In this document: positions 1 to 7,325 of the stretch, piece after piece
Numbering within the stretch: position 1 is the stretch's first letter
Layout of the letters: each line of letters opens with the position of its first letter
Origin: an uncultured Granulosicoccus sp.
GTDB taxonomy: Bacteria; Pseudomonadota; Gammaproteobacteria; Granulosicoccales; Granulosicoccaceae
DNA length: 47,076 bases
Direction of reading: 5' to 3'
Assembly (NCBI GenBank): GCA_947495035.1
Contig: CANLXI010000046.1
Coordinates: forward strand, 1 to 47,076
Made by a program: the position numbers and the translations under genes
Notes under the pieces: generated by a model
Database searches by the model: none
What the model was told of the DNA's origin: nothing
The model's input: the letters and a program-made list of their open reading frames with translations, nothing else

Positions 1-77
1 GCTCGAACGGCTCGAACGGCTCGAACGGCTCGAACGGCTCGAACGGCTCGAACGGCTCGAACGGCTCGAACGGCTCG
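1..77. repeat. 9-bp tandem repeat, 8 copies plus a partial
   Basis: Eight perfect copies of the unit gctcgaacg fill 1-72, followed by a partial copy; the array is cut by the window edge, so its full length is unknown. It lies 31 bp beyond the stop codon of the SnoaL-like gene on the minus strand. No gene is seen inside it. Confidence 0.95.
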
Positions 78-107
78 CCCCAGCGAGCCTGTCGAACCGC
101 CGGTGAT

Positions 108-494
108 CTACTCGGGTCCGTTGTTGTCGATATCAAGGACCATCTTCCACGCACCGTCGGCGTCACGCTGGTAGACCAGCACGAGGCGACCTTCGGGTTT
201 GCGGATTTCACCTGTCTCGCGCATTTTCATTGTGCCGTAGAAGCGACCGGAAACTACCGCGACGTCGCCGAAGAATTGCAGATCTTCGATGTCATAACCG
301 GAGGTGATTTCGGCGGCTGCAATACGAGGCAAGTACTTGTCACGGATGGCCTGAGTGCCGACTGTCACCGGCTGCCGCTCGTTGACCGTCATGACGTCTG
401 CATGGCAGGTGCTCAGCATGAGCTCGATATCGCCGGCATCCAGCCCCTTGTTCCAGGTGTTGATGACGGCTTCGATGTCGCTTTGTTTGTTCAT
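108..494 (-). CDS. SnoaL-like / NTF2-fold protein (SgcJ/EcaC type)
   Basis: A protein of about 128 residues with the small NTF2-like alpha+beta cone fold. The pattern (helical start IEAVINTWNKGLDAGD, then DVMTVNER, VVSGRFYGTMKM and a final GAWKMVLDIDNNG) is typical of SnoaL_3/SgcJ-like proteins, which are ketosteroid-isomerase-like and mostly of unknown substrate. I place the start at the ATG ending at 494 because gaagaga sits just upstream; an in-frame start 33 bp earlier has no such support. It is divergent from a LysR gene at 639 and may be its target. No catalytic role can be assigned from sequence alone. Confidence 0.7.
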   Translation of the reverse strand: MNKQSDIEAVINTWNKGLDAGDIELMLSTCHADVMTVNERQPVTVGTQAIRDKYLPRIAAAEITSGYDIEDLQFFGDVAVVSGRFYGTMKMRETGEIRKPEGRLVLVYQRDADGAWKMVLDIDNNGPE

Positions 495-638
495 GGGTTT
501 CTCTTCTGTGGGTGATCGATGGGCCAATGCAACGCTGGCTGATTACTGCCGTGCCTCATGGCTTGAAGAGACTATAAGTGCCTGCTATTATTAAATAAAC
601 CCTATTAATGGATAACACAGTGATCGGAAAAACGAACA
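495..638. promoter_or_regulatory. Divergent promoter region, SnoaL-like gene / LysR
   Basis: The 144-bp gap between the divergent genes contains an AT-rich core at about 573-615, including the near-palindrome ttattaaataa (588-598). This is the usual place for LysR binding and both promoters. Exact -10/-35 boxes cannot be fixed by eye. Confidence 0.45.
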
Positions 639-1538
639 ATGGGCCGCAGTAACTTTGCCGACATCCGGATTTTCGTTGAAGTTGCACGCAGGGGCGGGTT
701 TCGGGCTGCGTCCGAGCACCTTCAGCTTGCACCCGCCTCGGTCAGCGAAGCGGTGCAACGCTTCGAAGACCGATTGGGTGTCAGATTGTTCGAACGCTCA
801 ACCCGGGCAGTGGCGCTGACCCCCATTGGCGAGCGATTCTTCCAACGCAGCCTGCCCGCAGTCAATGACCTGGAAGGGGCCATCAGCGATCTGCATGACC
901 AGAAAGGGCGGGTGGCGGGCACCTTGCGTCTATCGGCACCCTACAGCGCCGGTCCCTTCTTCCTCGATGAACTGGTCGCCCGATTTGCGCTGGAATATCC
1001 GGAAGTGGATGTCAGGCTCATCTATGACGACAGGAAAGTGGATCTGCTGTCCTCTGGTGTCGATGCAGTCGTGCGTTCCAGTACACTGTTGGAACCCGAA
1101 ACACATGCAGTTCCCGTGGGGCCGGAGCTCGCCATGTCGATCGTTGCTTCTCCGGACTATCTGGACCGACGTGGCGTACCGCAGCAACCTCAGGATATCC
1201 TTGCTCATGATGCCATCTGCTATGCCTTCGGTCTGAGCGGGCGGCTTGCACCTTGGGGCTTTCAGGGAAGGGAGGGTGCCTATACCGTGGAACCGAACCC
1301 CAGAATGGTGGCGAACGACATGAGTTCACTCATGCGCTATGCACAGCATGATCTGGGGCTGGCTTATGTCTATCAGGAGATTGCCTCTCCGTTCATTGAC
1401 TCAGGCTCTCTGGTCGAAGTCCTGACCGAATTCTTGCCGCCGCTGCCACGCTACTCACTCAACTACCGCAGCAAGCGTCACATGAGCAGTCGGCTCAGGG
1501 CGTTCGTGGACAGGGCGAAGCAGGGTATCGATGATTGA
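639..1538 (+). CDS. LysR-family transcriptional regulator
   Basis: 299 residues, the normal LysR length. The N-terminal winged HTH (about residues 5-62) has the usual form: FVEVARRGGFRAASEHL, then SVSEAVQRFEDRLGVRLFERSTR and LTPIGERFF. The rest is the type-2 periplasmic-binding-like effector domain, starting near GTLRLSAP. It resembles the CrgA/YafC/AaeR-like subgroup. It is divergent from the SnoaL-like gene, so regulation of that gene is the simplest reading; the effector is unknown. Confidence 0.9.
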   Translation: MGRSNFADIRIFVEVARRGGFRAASEHLQLAPASVSEAVQRFEDRLGVRLFERSTRAVALTPIGERFFQRSLPAVNDLEGAISDLHDQKGRVAGTLRLSAPYSAGPFFLDELVARFALEYPEVDVRLIYDDRKVDLLSSGVDAVVRSSTLLEPETHAVPVGPELAMSIVASPDYLDRRGVPQQPQDILAHDAICYAFGLSGRLAPWGFQGREGAYTVEPNPRMVANDMSSLMRYAQHDLGLAYVYQEIASPFIDSGSLVEVLTEFLPPLPRYSLNYRSKRHMSSRLRAFVDRAKQGIDD

Positions 1539-1575
1539 CCGGAAAGCGTATCTCGTAGCCTGACTACGATTCCGC

Positions 1576-1615
1576 CGTTCAACCGTTCAACCGTTCAACC
1601 GTTCAACCGTTCAAC
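1576..1615. repeat. 8-bp tandem repeat (cgttcaac), 5 copies
   Basis: Five perfect copies of cgttcaac starting 38 bp after the LysR stop codon. A second small array follows at 1633. Confidence 0.9.
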
Positions 1616-1632
1616 CGCACACCCACACACCC

Positions 1633-1656
1633 ATACCGCCATACCGCCATACCGCG
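1633..1656. repeat. 8-bp tandem repeat (ataccgcc), 3 copies
   Basis: Two perfect copies and one with a last-base change (ataccgcg), after a CA-rich stretch at 1618-1632. It lies just upstream of the first Zur-like box. Confidence 0.8.
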
Positions 1657-1679
1657 GCAGTTCGAGTTCAAGTAGTTGA

Positions 1680-1694
1680 TGTTATGTTATTACA
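1680..1694. promoter_or_regulatory. Putative Zur box 1
   Basis: TGTTATGTTATTACA matches the gammaproteobacterial Zur core TGTTATANTATAACA (recalled from memory) at 12 of its 14 fixed positions. It lies about 200 bp upstream of the zinc operon's first gene, in an otherwise gene-free stretch (1657-1895). A Zur site here would repress the operon when zinc is sufficient. Binding is inferred. Confidence 0.65.
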
Positions 1695-1865
1695 TATCCT
1701 GTAGACTGCGTCGCGGTTGCATGGGTCGGTCGATCGTATCCGGAAGACGAGATTGCGCAATGCGTAGTGACGGCGAGCGTCTCTGACAGAAACATCACTC
1801 TGACAGTGTCGCGCAGCCTGAGCGCAAGCTGGTGGCGGTGGATTCATGCGATTCAAAAAAAGATA

Positions 1866-1880
1866 TGTTATAACGTAACT
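1866..1880. promoter_or_regulatory. Putative Zur box 2
   Basis: TGTTATAACGTAACT shares 11 of 14 fixed positions with the same Zur core and contains the perfect dyad gttataac (1868-1875). It lies immediately before the ribosome-binding site (cggaga, 1884-1889) of the AztD-like gene. Its closeness to the start codon suggests a roadblock or a promoter very near the gene. Confidence 0.55.
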
Positions 1881-1895
1881 AAACGGAGAATTCCC

Positions 1896-3188
1896 ATGTC
1901 TGTCAGCAAGACCAGTTCAAGCACTCCTCCACGCTACGGCAGATTGCTGTGTGCAGTCAGCGTCGCTTTGCTCCTTGGTGCGTGCAGCGATAGCTCCACG
2001 TCGGAAGAGGAGGACACTGGTGCAAGCATCGACTCGGCAGGTCGCCTGGCCTTGTTCGACAGTGAGGAATCAGCCGTGGTGGTCTACGATCTCGATACCG
2101 AAAGTGAGCTGCAACGCTTCGCGCTGACGGGCGATCAACCCAGTCTGTATGCCAGCCCGGACAAACGCTACGCGGTGGTTGTTCAACGCAATGACAATCA
2201 GGTCTCCTTTGTGGATAGCGGCCTGTACACCGAAGATCACGTTGACCATTTGCACGACTATGCAGAGGATCCGGTCATGCTGGACTTCACTCTGTCCGGT
2301 ATCAGGCCCACTCACTACAGCGCTTTCGAGGAATACGGTTCGGTCTTCTTCGATGCCGAGGAAGGAGCGACATCGACCGTCACTGTATTGAGCGATGCGG
2401 ATATCGGAGCCGGAAGCGTGACGGGAGAATTGACGCTTGCCAACAACATGCACGGTGCGGCACGACTCATCGATGACACGCTATTTGCCACCTATCGGGA
2501 TCCTTCCATCACCGATACAACCCTGCCGGCGGCTGTAGAGCGCTATTCGTTCGAAGACGGTAGCTTCACGTTCGAACACCGTTATGAAGAAGCATGCCCT
2601 CTGTTGCACGGCCATGCGTCCAATGAGTCATACATCGCATTCGGTTGCGGTGATGGCACCTTGCTCATCGATCTGACAGAGGAAGACTATCCTGCCCGAA
2701 AATTGCCGAACCCCGAGTCGATCGCCGAGGAAGGCCGAATCGGTACCGTGATTGCCCATGAAGAGGCTGACGAACTCGTCGGCGTTGCCGGTCAGCAGGT
2801 CTTCGTGATCGACCCGAACAATGAGCCTGCCTATCAGGAGCTGTCGTTTCCGAGCGAGGTGTCGAAGGTGGCGCAAGGCTTCAATGTGGACGGGGAAACC
2901 TACTACATCCTCGGCGATGACGGCATGCTTTATCTGTATGACGTGGAAGCACAGTGGGCAGCTCTCGAGCCGGTTGCGGTGGCCGACAGTGTCGGCGAAG
3001 ACGATGCTTCTCCCAGAGTGGTCTCCTCTGCGGCGGCTGAGCGGCTGTACGTGCTGAATACCAACGGACAGAAAGTGATCGAAGTGGACAGTCTCGACGG
3101 CAGCATTGTCCGTACCCTTGATCTGGATTTCACGGCATCCGCTGTCACCTGGCTGGGGCTGAGCGAATCACACGATCATCAGAACTGA
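1896..3188 (+). CDS. AztD-like zinc metallochaperone, lipoprotein form
   Basis: 430 residues. A lipoprotein signal ends in LLGAC (lipid Cys near residue 30), followed by an acidic linker and a long beta-propeller-like body (repeated blade phrases such as LYASPDKRYAVVV, VFVIDPNN, YLYDVE, LYVLNTNGQKVIEVD). The His-rich segment EDHVDHLHDY and the later CPLLHGHA and GCGDGTLL phrases resemble AztD, the periplasmic chaperone that hands zinc to the AztC binding protein in the AztABCD system. Unlike the soluble AztD I know of, this one should be membrane-anchored. The ATG at 1896 is chosen because cggaga precedes it and the signal peptide then starts properly; an upstream in-frame start at 1767 would put extra residues before the signal. 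First gene of the zinc operon. Confidence 0.78.
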   Translation: MSVSKTSSSTPPRYGRLLCAVSVALLLGACSDSSTSEEEDTGASIDSAGRLALFDSEESAVVVYDLDTESELQRFALTGDQPSLYASPDKRYAVVVQRNDNQVSFVDSGLYTEDHVDHLHDYAEDPVMLDFTLSGIRPTHYSAFEEYGSVFFDAEEGATSTVTVLSDADIGAGSVTGELTLANNMHGAARLIDDTLFATYRDPSITDTTLPAAVERYSFEDGSFTFEHRYEEACPLLHGHASNESYIAFGCGDGTLLIDLTEEDYPARKLPNPESIAEEGRIGTVIAHEEADELVGVAGQQVFVIDPNNEPAYQELSFPSEVSKVAQGFNVDGETYYILGDDGMLYLYDVEAQWAALEPVAVADSVGEDDASPRVVSSAAAERLYVLNTNGQKVIEVDSLDGSIVRTLDLDFTASAVTWLGLSESHDHQN

Positions 3189-3194
3189 CAGATC

Positions 3195-4325
3195 ATGAAA
3201 AGCGGAAGAATCAACGCGCCGGATCTCGGCGCGTCAGTGGTCCTGATGCTGGCCATGGCGGCAGGGTCCGCTCATGCGGAGAACCCTGAATTGAGTTTTG
3301 TCCTTGACGGGTTCTTCAAGTCCGAAGGCAGCGCCCTGTCCGAACGCGGCAAGGGGTTCGGTCTGGGCCATACCGAGCTGTCGTTGAGCAGTGCGGTGGA
3401 TGATGTCTTCAGTGGCCGCCTGACGACGGTGCTGGAAAGTCATGAAGGTGAAACCGAACTGGATATCGAGGAGGCCTTCGTGGACAGCGTGGCATTGCCT
3501 TACGGTCTGGGGATTCGAGCGGGTCGCTTTCTGTCGCAGGTGGGCTACCTGAATTCCCGGCACACGCATGCCGACAGCTTCGCCGAACGTCCGGCCCTTT
3601 ATCGCGCCTTTCTCGGTTCGCATTATTTCGACGACGGTGTCCGTGTATCGAGTCTGTTGCCGGTACCGTTCTTCTGGCAACTTGGCGTCGAGGCTTTCAA
3701 TGGTCGGGAGCTGGCCGATGGTGAAGGTGATTCTGCCATCGGTGTTTTCACGCTCAAGTCCAGCTGGGGTGGCGATCTGTCCAATGGCAGTAGCTGGCAG
3801 GCTGGGGTGTCATACTTGCGAAATCGTCTCGATGCAGTTCAGGAGGAGCTGGCTGCCGAAGAGGAAGCGGATGAAGACGCTCACGGCCATTCGCACAGCG
3901 CAGCCTACAGTGGCGAGAACCTCTACCTGGCGGACCTTGTCTGGAAATGGTCGCCTCAGGGTAACGCCAGAGATAGCCAGCTGACGGTGTCGGCCGAGTA
4001 TCTCCATGTCGATGAACTCGGTGAATTCGCTCAGGACAGCGATAGGCAGAACGGCTGGTATGCCTCGACGGTCTATCGCTTCGATCAGCAATGGTCGGCA
4101 GGAGTGCGTTATGGCGAAGTGGACCTGAAGGCCGCTCACGGCGATCACTTTCATGATCAGTCACTCCGGGAAACCGACATCATGCTTACCTGGTCGCGTT
4201 CCCATTTCTCACAGCTGCGCATGCAATACAGTCTGCAGGATGCGGAAGGCTTCGATGATGCCAACGATACACTCAGCCTGCAATACGTCATGACCCTTGG
4301 AGCGCATGGTGCCCATGAATTCTAG
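3195..4325 (+). CDS. His-rich outer-membrane beta-barrel (putative zinc porin)
   Basis: 376 residues with a signal peptide ending near GSAHA, then alternating amphipathic strands and a C-terminal phenylalanine (GAHGAHEF), the usual sorting signal of outer-membrane barrels. A predicted loop near residues 220-235 is acidic and His-rich (EEEADEDAHGHSHS), and other His clusters occur (SRHTHADS, HGDHFHDQ). It starts 6 bp after the AztD-like gene and runs into the ZnuA-like gene. By context it should let zinc cross the outer membrane or capture it at the surface. I see no TonB box or plug domain, so it is more likely a porin than a TonB-dependent receptor. Confidence 0.72.
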   Translation: MKSGRINAPDLGASVVLMLAMAAGSAHAENPELSFVLDGFFKSEGSALSERGKGFGLGHTELSLSSAVDDVFSGRLTTVLESHEGETELDIEEAFVDSVALPYGLGIRAGRFLSQVGYLNSRHTHADSFAERPALYRAFLGSHYFDDGVRVSSLLPVPFFWQLGVEAFNGRELADGEGDSAIGVFTLKSSWGGDLSNGSSWQAGVSYLRNRLDAVQEELAAEEEADEDAHGHSHSAAYSGENLYLADLVWKWSPQGNARDSQLTVSAEYLHVDELGEFAQDSDRQNGWYASTVYRFDQQWSAGVRYGEVDLKAAHGDHFHDQSLRETDIMLTWSRSHFSQLRMQYSLQDAEGFDDANDTLSLQYVMTLGAHGAHEF

Positions 4326-5220
4326 TGTCCGGATACTGGCCCTGTGTGCATTGTGCTGGTCGGCAAGCGCATCGGCGCAGGCTTCGTTGAACATCCTGGC
4401 CTGCGAGCCGGAGTGGCAGGCATTGGCAAAGGTGCTCGGTGGCGACAGGGTGGAGGCCGAGTCTGCCACCAACGCCTTCCAGGACCCGCACCACATCGAG
4501 GCCAGACCATCACTGATCGTCAAGGCGCGTGATGCCGACATGGTGTTCTGCACCGGTGCCGAGCTGGAAATCGGCTGGTTGCCTCTGTTGCTGGAGAAGT
4601 CTCGCAATCGTCGTGTGCAAGTCGGTCAGCCGGGATACTTCCTGGCCGCCTCGCAGGTGGATCTCATCGAGGTTCCGGTAGAGGTGGACCGCAGCCACGG
4701 TGATGTGCACGCAGACGGCAACCCGCATGTGCATCTGGATCCGCACCGGTTGCTGAGCATCGCCGAGGCGTTCAGCGCACGACTGCAGTTGATCGATGCC
4801 GAACACGCTGAGTATTATCAGCAGCGTCTCGCGGCATTCTCCTCGTCATGGACAGAGGCGATGGAGGGCTGGAGAGAGCAGGCCGAGCCCTTGCAGGGAA
4901 AGCGGGCTGTGGTCTATCACAAGAACTGGAGCTATCTGCTGAACTGGTTGCAGATCGATACCGTTGGTGATCTGGAACCCAAGCCCGGCATCCCGCCCGG
5001 CAGTGCTCATCTGGCCGATCTGTTGCAGACCACTCGAGGGCAGGATACCGACTTCATTCTGATTGCAAACTATCAGAACGATCGCGGTGCTCGCTGGCTG
5101 GCAGACAACAGTGGCGTGCCATTGCGGGAACTGCCCTTCACGGTCGGAGGCAGCGACGAGGCCGTCGATCTGCAAGGCCTGTATGACACGATATTGTCCC
5201 TGCTGCTGACTGGGAACTGA
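4306..5220 (+). CDS. Zinc ABC transporter substrate-binding protein (ZnuA/TroA family)
   Basis: About 304 residues with a signal peptide (core VRILALCALCWSASASA). Metal-site elements of the cluster A-I/ZnuA family are present: QDPHHIEARPS (first His), a His-rich loop ending in NPHVHLDPH (second His), VVYHKNWSYLL (third His) and EPKPGIPPGSAHL, typical of TroA-fold proteins. The gene overlaps the barrel gene by about 20 bp. Starts at 4306 and 4315 are both possible; ggag at 4299-4302 is rather close to the first and rather far from the second. It would carry periplasmic zinc to the permease encoded next. Confidence 0.85.
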   Translation: MVPMNSSVRILALCALCWSASASAQASLNILACEPEWQALAKVLGGDRVEAESATNAFQDPHHIEARPSLIVKARDADMVFCTGAELEIGWLPLLLEKSRNRRVQVGQPGYFLAASQVDLIEVPVEVDRSHGDVHADGNPHVHLDPHRLLSIAEAFSARLQLIDAEHAEYYQQRLAAFSSSWTEAMEGWREQAEPLQGKRAVVYHKNWSYLLNWLQIDTVGDLEPKPGIPPGSAHLADLLQTTRGQDTDFILIANYQNDRGARWLADNSGVPLRELPFTVGGSDEAVDLQGLYDTILSLLLTGN

Positions 5221-5221
5221 C

Positions 5222-6064
5222 ATGGACAGCTTGTGGCTGCAGATCGATGTCCTCTGGCCAGCCATGCTGGCGGGTATTCTCGTGGTCGCCACACATGTGC
5301 CATTGGGGCAGGAAGTGCTGCGTCGCGGAATCATCTTTCTGGATCTGGCCATTGCGCAGATTGCCGGCCTGGGTCTGATTGCGGCGAGCAGCCTCGGCAT
5401 GGTGGAGCATATGCCAGTGCTCGGGCAGGCAGTTGCAATACTGACGGCGGTGGTGGCGAGTCTGTTGCTGTATCAATTACGCAAGCACGACCCCAGGGAG
5501 CAGGAAGCTCTGATTGGTGTTGCCTTCGTGCTGGCGGCTACCGGCAGCATTCTGTTGCTGGCGTCGGACCCTCATGGTGGTGAACGTCTGAAGGATCTGC
5601 TGGTGGGGCAGATTCTGTGGACCAACACCACGCAGCTGTTGTGGGTGTCCATCGTCTACGTCTGCATCCTGTTCGCATGGTTTCGCCTGAGTGGGCAGGG
5701 TGGCTGGCTGTTCTATCCGCTGTTTGCCATCACGATTACCCTGTCCACGCAGCTCGTCGGAGTGTACCTGGTGTTTGCCAGCCTGATCATTCCGGCCCTT
5801 GCGGTGCGCCGCCTGTCGGGGCGGCAGGCACTTGTCTGGGCCTACACCGTCGGGTTCAGTGCCTATCTGCTGGGTCTGTTCGTGTCTGCCTGGAAGGATT
5901 GGCCATCAGGAGCCACCATTGCCTGGTGTCTGGCATTCATCGGGTTGGCGGCTTGCGGGGCGGTATCGCTCTTGCCGCAGGTTCGACGCGAGGGTCAGGT
6001 GTGCAATGAGATCGAGGCTGATGCTGGCGATCACAACGAAAACGAATCACGTCTTTCAACATGA
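5222..6064 (+). CDS. Zinc/manganese ABC transporter permease (ZnuB-like, ABC-3 family)
   Basis: 280 residues, nearly all hydrophobic membrane segments (about eight), with the ABC-3 signatures RRGIIFLDLAIAQIAGLGL near the N-terminus and VGVYLVFASLIIPALAVRR in the C-terminal half. It begins one base after the ZnuA-like stop and ends in an ATGA overlap with the GTPase gene, so the genes are translationally coupled. It needs an ATPase partner (ZnuC/AztA type), and no such gene is in this operon or window. Confidence 0.88.
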   Translation: MDSLWLQIDVLWPAMLAGILVVATHVPLGQEVLRRGIIFLDLAIAQIAGLGLIAASSLGMVEHMPVLGQAVAILTAVVASLLLYQLRKHDPREQEALIGVAFVLAATGSILLLASDPHGGERLKDLLVGQILWTNTTQLLWVSIVYVCILFAWFRLSGQGGWLFYPLFAITITLSTQLVGVYLVFASLIIPALAVRRLSGRQALVWAYTVGFSAYLLGLFVSAWKDWPSGATIAWCLAFIGLAACGAVSLLPQVRREGQVCNEIEADAGDHNENESRLST

Positions 6065-7302
6065 ACATGACAGAGACAATGAACGACAAACTTCCCGTTA
6101 CCGTGTTATCCGGATTTCTCGGGGCCGGAAAGACAACTCTTCTGAACCACATCCTGAACAATCGCGAGGGACTGCGCGTTGCGGTCATCGTCAATGACAT
6201 GTCCGAAGTCAACATCGATGCAGCGATGGTGAATCGGGAGGTGCAACTCAATCGAGCCGAGGAGAAGCTGGTGCAGATGAGTAACGGCTGTATCTGCTGC
6301 ACCTTGCGCGAGGATCTGCTGGTGGAGATCAATACGTTGGCACGAGAGGGTCGCTTCGACTATCTGGTCATCGAGTCCACCGGCATTTCAGAGCCACTGC
6401 CGGTCGCCGAGACGTTCACCTTTCGGGATGATGAGGGGGGTAGCCTGAGTGATGTGGCGCGCCTGGATACCATGGTGACCGTGGTCGATGCGGTGAACTT
6501 CAGCATCGATCTGGATGGTGCGGACAGCCTGCAGGAGAGAGGCGAGCATCTCGGTGAGGGGGATGAGCGCACGGTGGCGGATCTGCTGATCGATCAGGTG
6601 GAATTTGCCGATGTCATCATCCTGAACAAGATGGACATGATCACCGCGGCGGAACGCGAGCGGCTCGAGCATGCCTTGCGTCAACTGAACCGGCATGCCG
6701 AGATCGTGCATGCCCGCTTCAGTGATGTGCCATTGAAGACCGTGCTGGATACCGGCCGTTTCGACTTCGAGCGCGCGGCACGTTCGCCCGGCTGGCTGGC
6801 GGAAATGCGCGGGGAGCACACGCCCGAAACCGAAGAATACGGTATTGGCAACTTTGTCTACCGTGCTCGCCGTCCGTTTCATCCGGCTCGCTTCGCCGCT
6901 GCCCTGAAGGAGGAGTGGCGTGGCAATGTGCTGCGGTCCAAGGGCTTCTTCTGGCTGGCTTCACGCGTCCAGGTGGTGGGTGAGTGGTCGCAGGCCGGCG
7001 GCATTGTCCGCCATGGACCGGCCGGCTACTGGTGGGCGGATACCCCTCGCGAGCACTGGCCGGACGATCCCGAATATCGTGCGTCCATCGAAGCTGCCTT
7101 CGACGGTGAGTTCGGGGATCGTCGTCAGGAGATCGTGTTCATCGGACAGAACCTGGAGCCGGATCACACACGCGAGGTGCTGGACAGTTGCCTCCTCAGC
7201 GACGAGGAGATGGCTCTGGGTGTCAAGCTCTGGAAGCAACTGGATGATCCGTTTCCACCCTGGTTCGCCAGCGACGAAGAAGAGGAGGCGGTCGTCCATT
7301 GA
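6061..7302 (+). CDS. COG0523 GTPase, ZigA-like zinc chaperone
   Basis: 413 residues. The N-terminal G domain has Walker A (SGFLGAGKTTLL), the family CxCC metal motif in NGCICCTLRED, the IESTGISEP switch region and the NKMD guanine-specificity motif. The C-terminal CobW_C half (from about residue 265) follows. Length and layout fit the longer ZigA/YciC type induced by zinc starvation, which delivers zinc to client enzymes in the cytoplasm. It overlaps the permease gene by 4 bp. The position as last gene of a zinc-import operon supports a zinc role rather than cobalamin synthesis. Confidence 0.88.
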   Translation: MNMTETMNDKLPVTVLSGFLGAGKTTLLNHILNNREGLRVAVIVNDMSEVNIDAAMVNREVQLNRAEEKLVQMSNGCICCTLREDLLVEINTLAREGRFDYLVIESTGISEPLPVAETFTFRDDEGGSLSDVARLDTMVTVVDAVNFSIDLDGADSLQERGEHLGEGDERTVADLLIDQVEFADVIILNKMDMITAAERERLEHALRQLNRHAEIVHARFSDVPLKTVLDTGRFDFERAARSPGWLAEMRGEHTPETEEYGIGNFVYRARRPFHPARFAAALKEEWRGNVLRSKGFFWLASRVQVVGEWSQAGGIVRHGPAGYWWADTPREHWPDDPEYRASIEAAFDGEFGDRRQEIVFIGQNLEPDHTREVLDSCLLSDEEMALGVKLWKQLDDPFPPWFASDEEEEAVVH

Positions 7303-7325
7303 GGCCTGCTGTTCAGGCAAGCCTC
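7301..7325. terminator. Possible hairpin between convergent genes
   Basis: The 10-bp space between the convergent GTPase and dehydrogenase genes is part of an imperfect inverted repeat, gaggc at 7301-7305 pairing with gcctc at 7321-7325, with further ctg/cag pairing inside. There is no T-run, so termination is only a suggestion. Confidence 0.25.

Noticed and set aside
1767..1895. Longer AztD-like start at 1767
   Set aside because: It would place the Zur-like box and about 40 non-signal residues before the lipoprotein signal; the ATG at 1896 has a ribosome-binding site.
6061..7302. GTPase mistaken for the missing ABC ATPase
   Set aside because: It has CxCC and NKMD of COG0523 and lacks the LSGGQ signature and Q/D/H loops of ABC ATPases.
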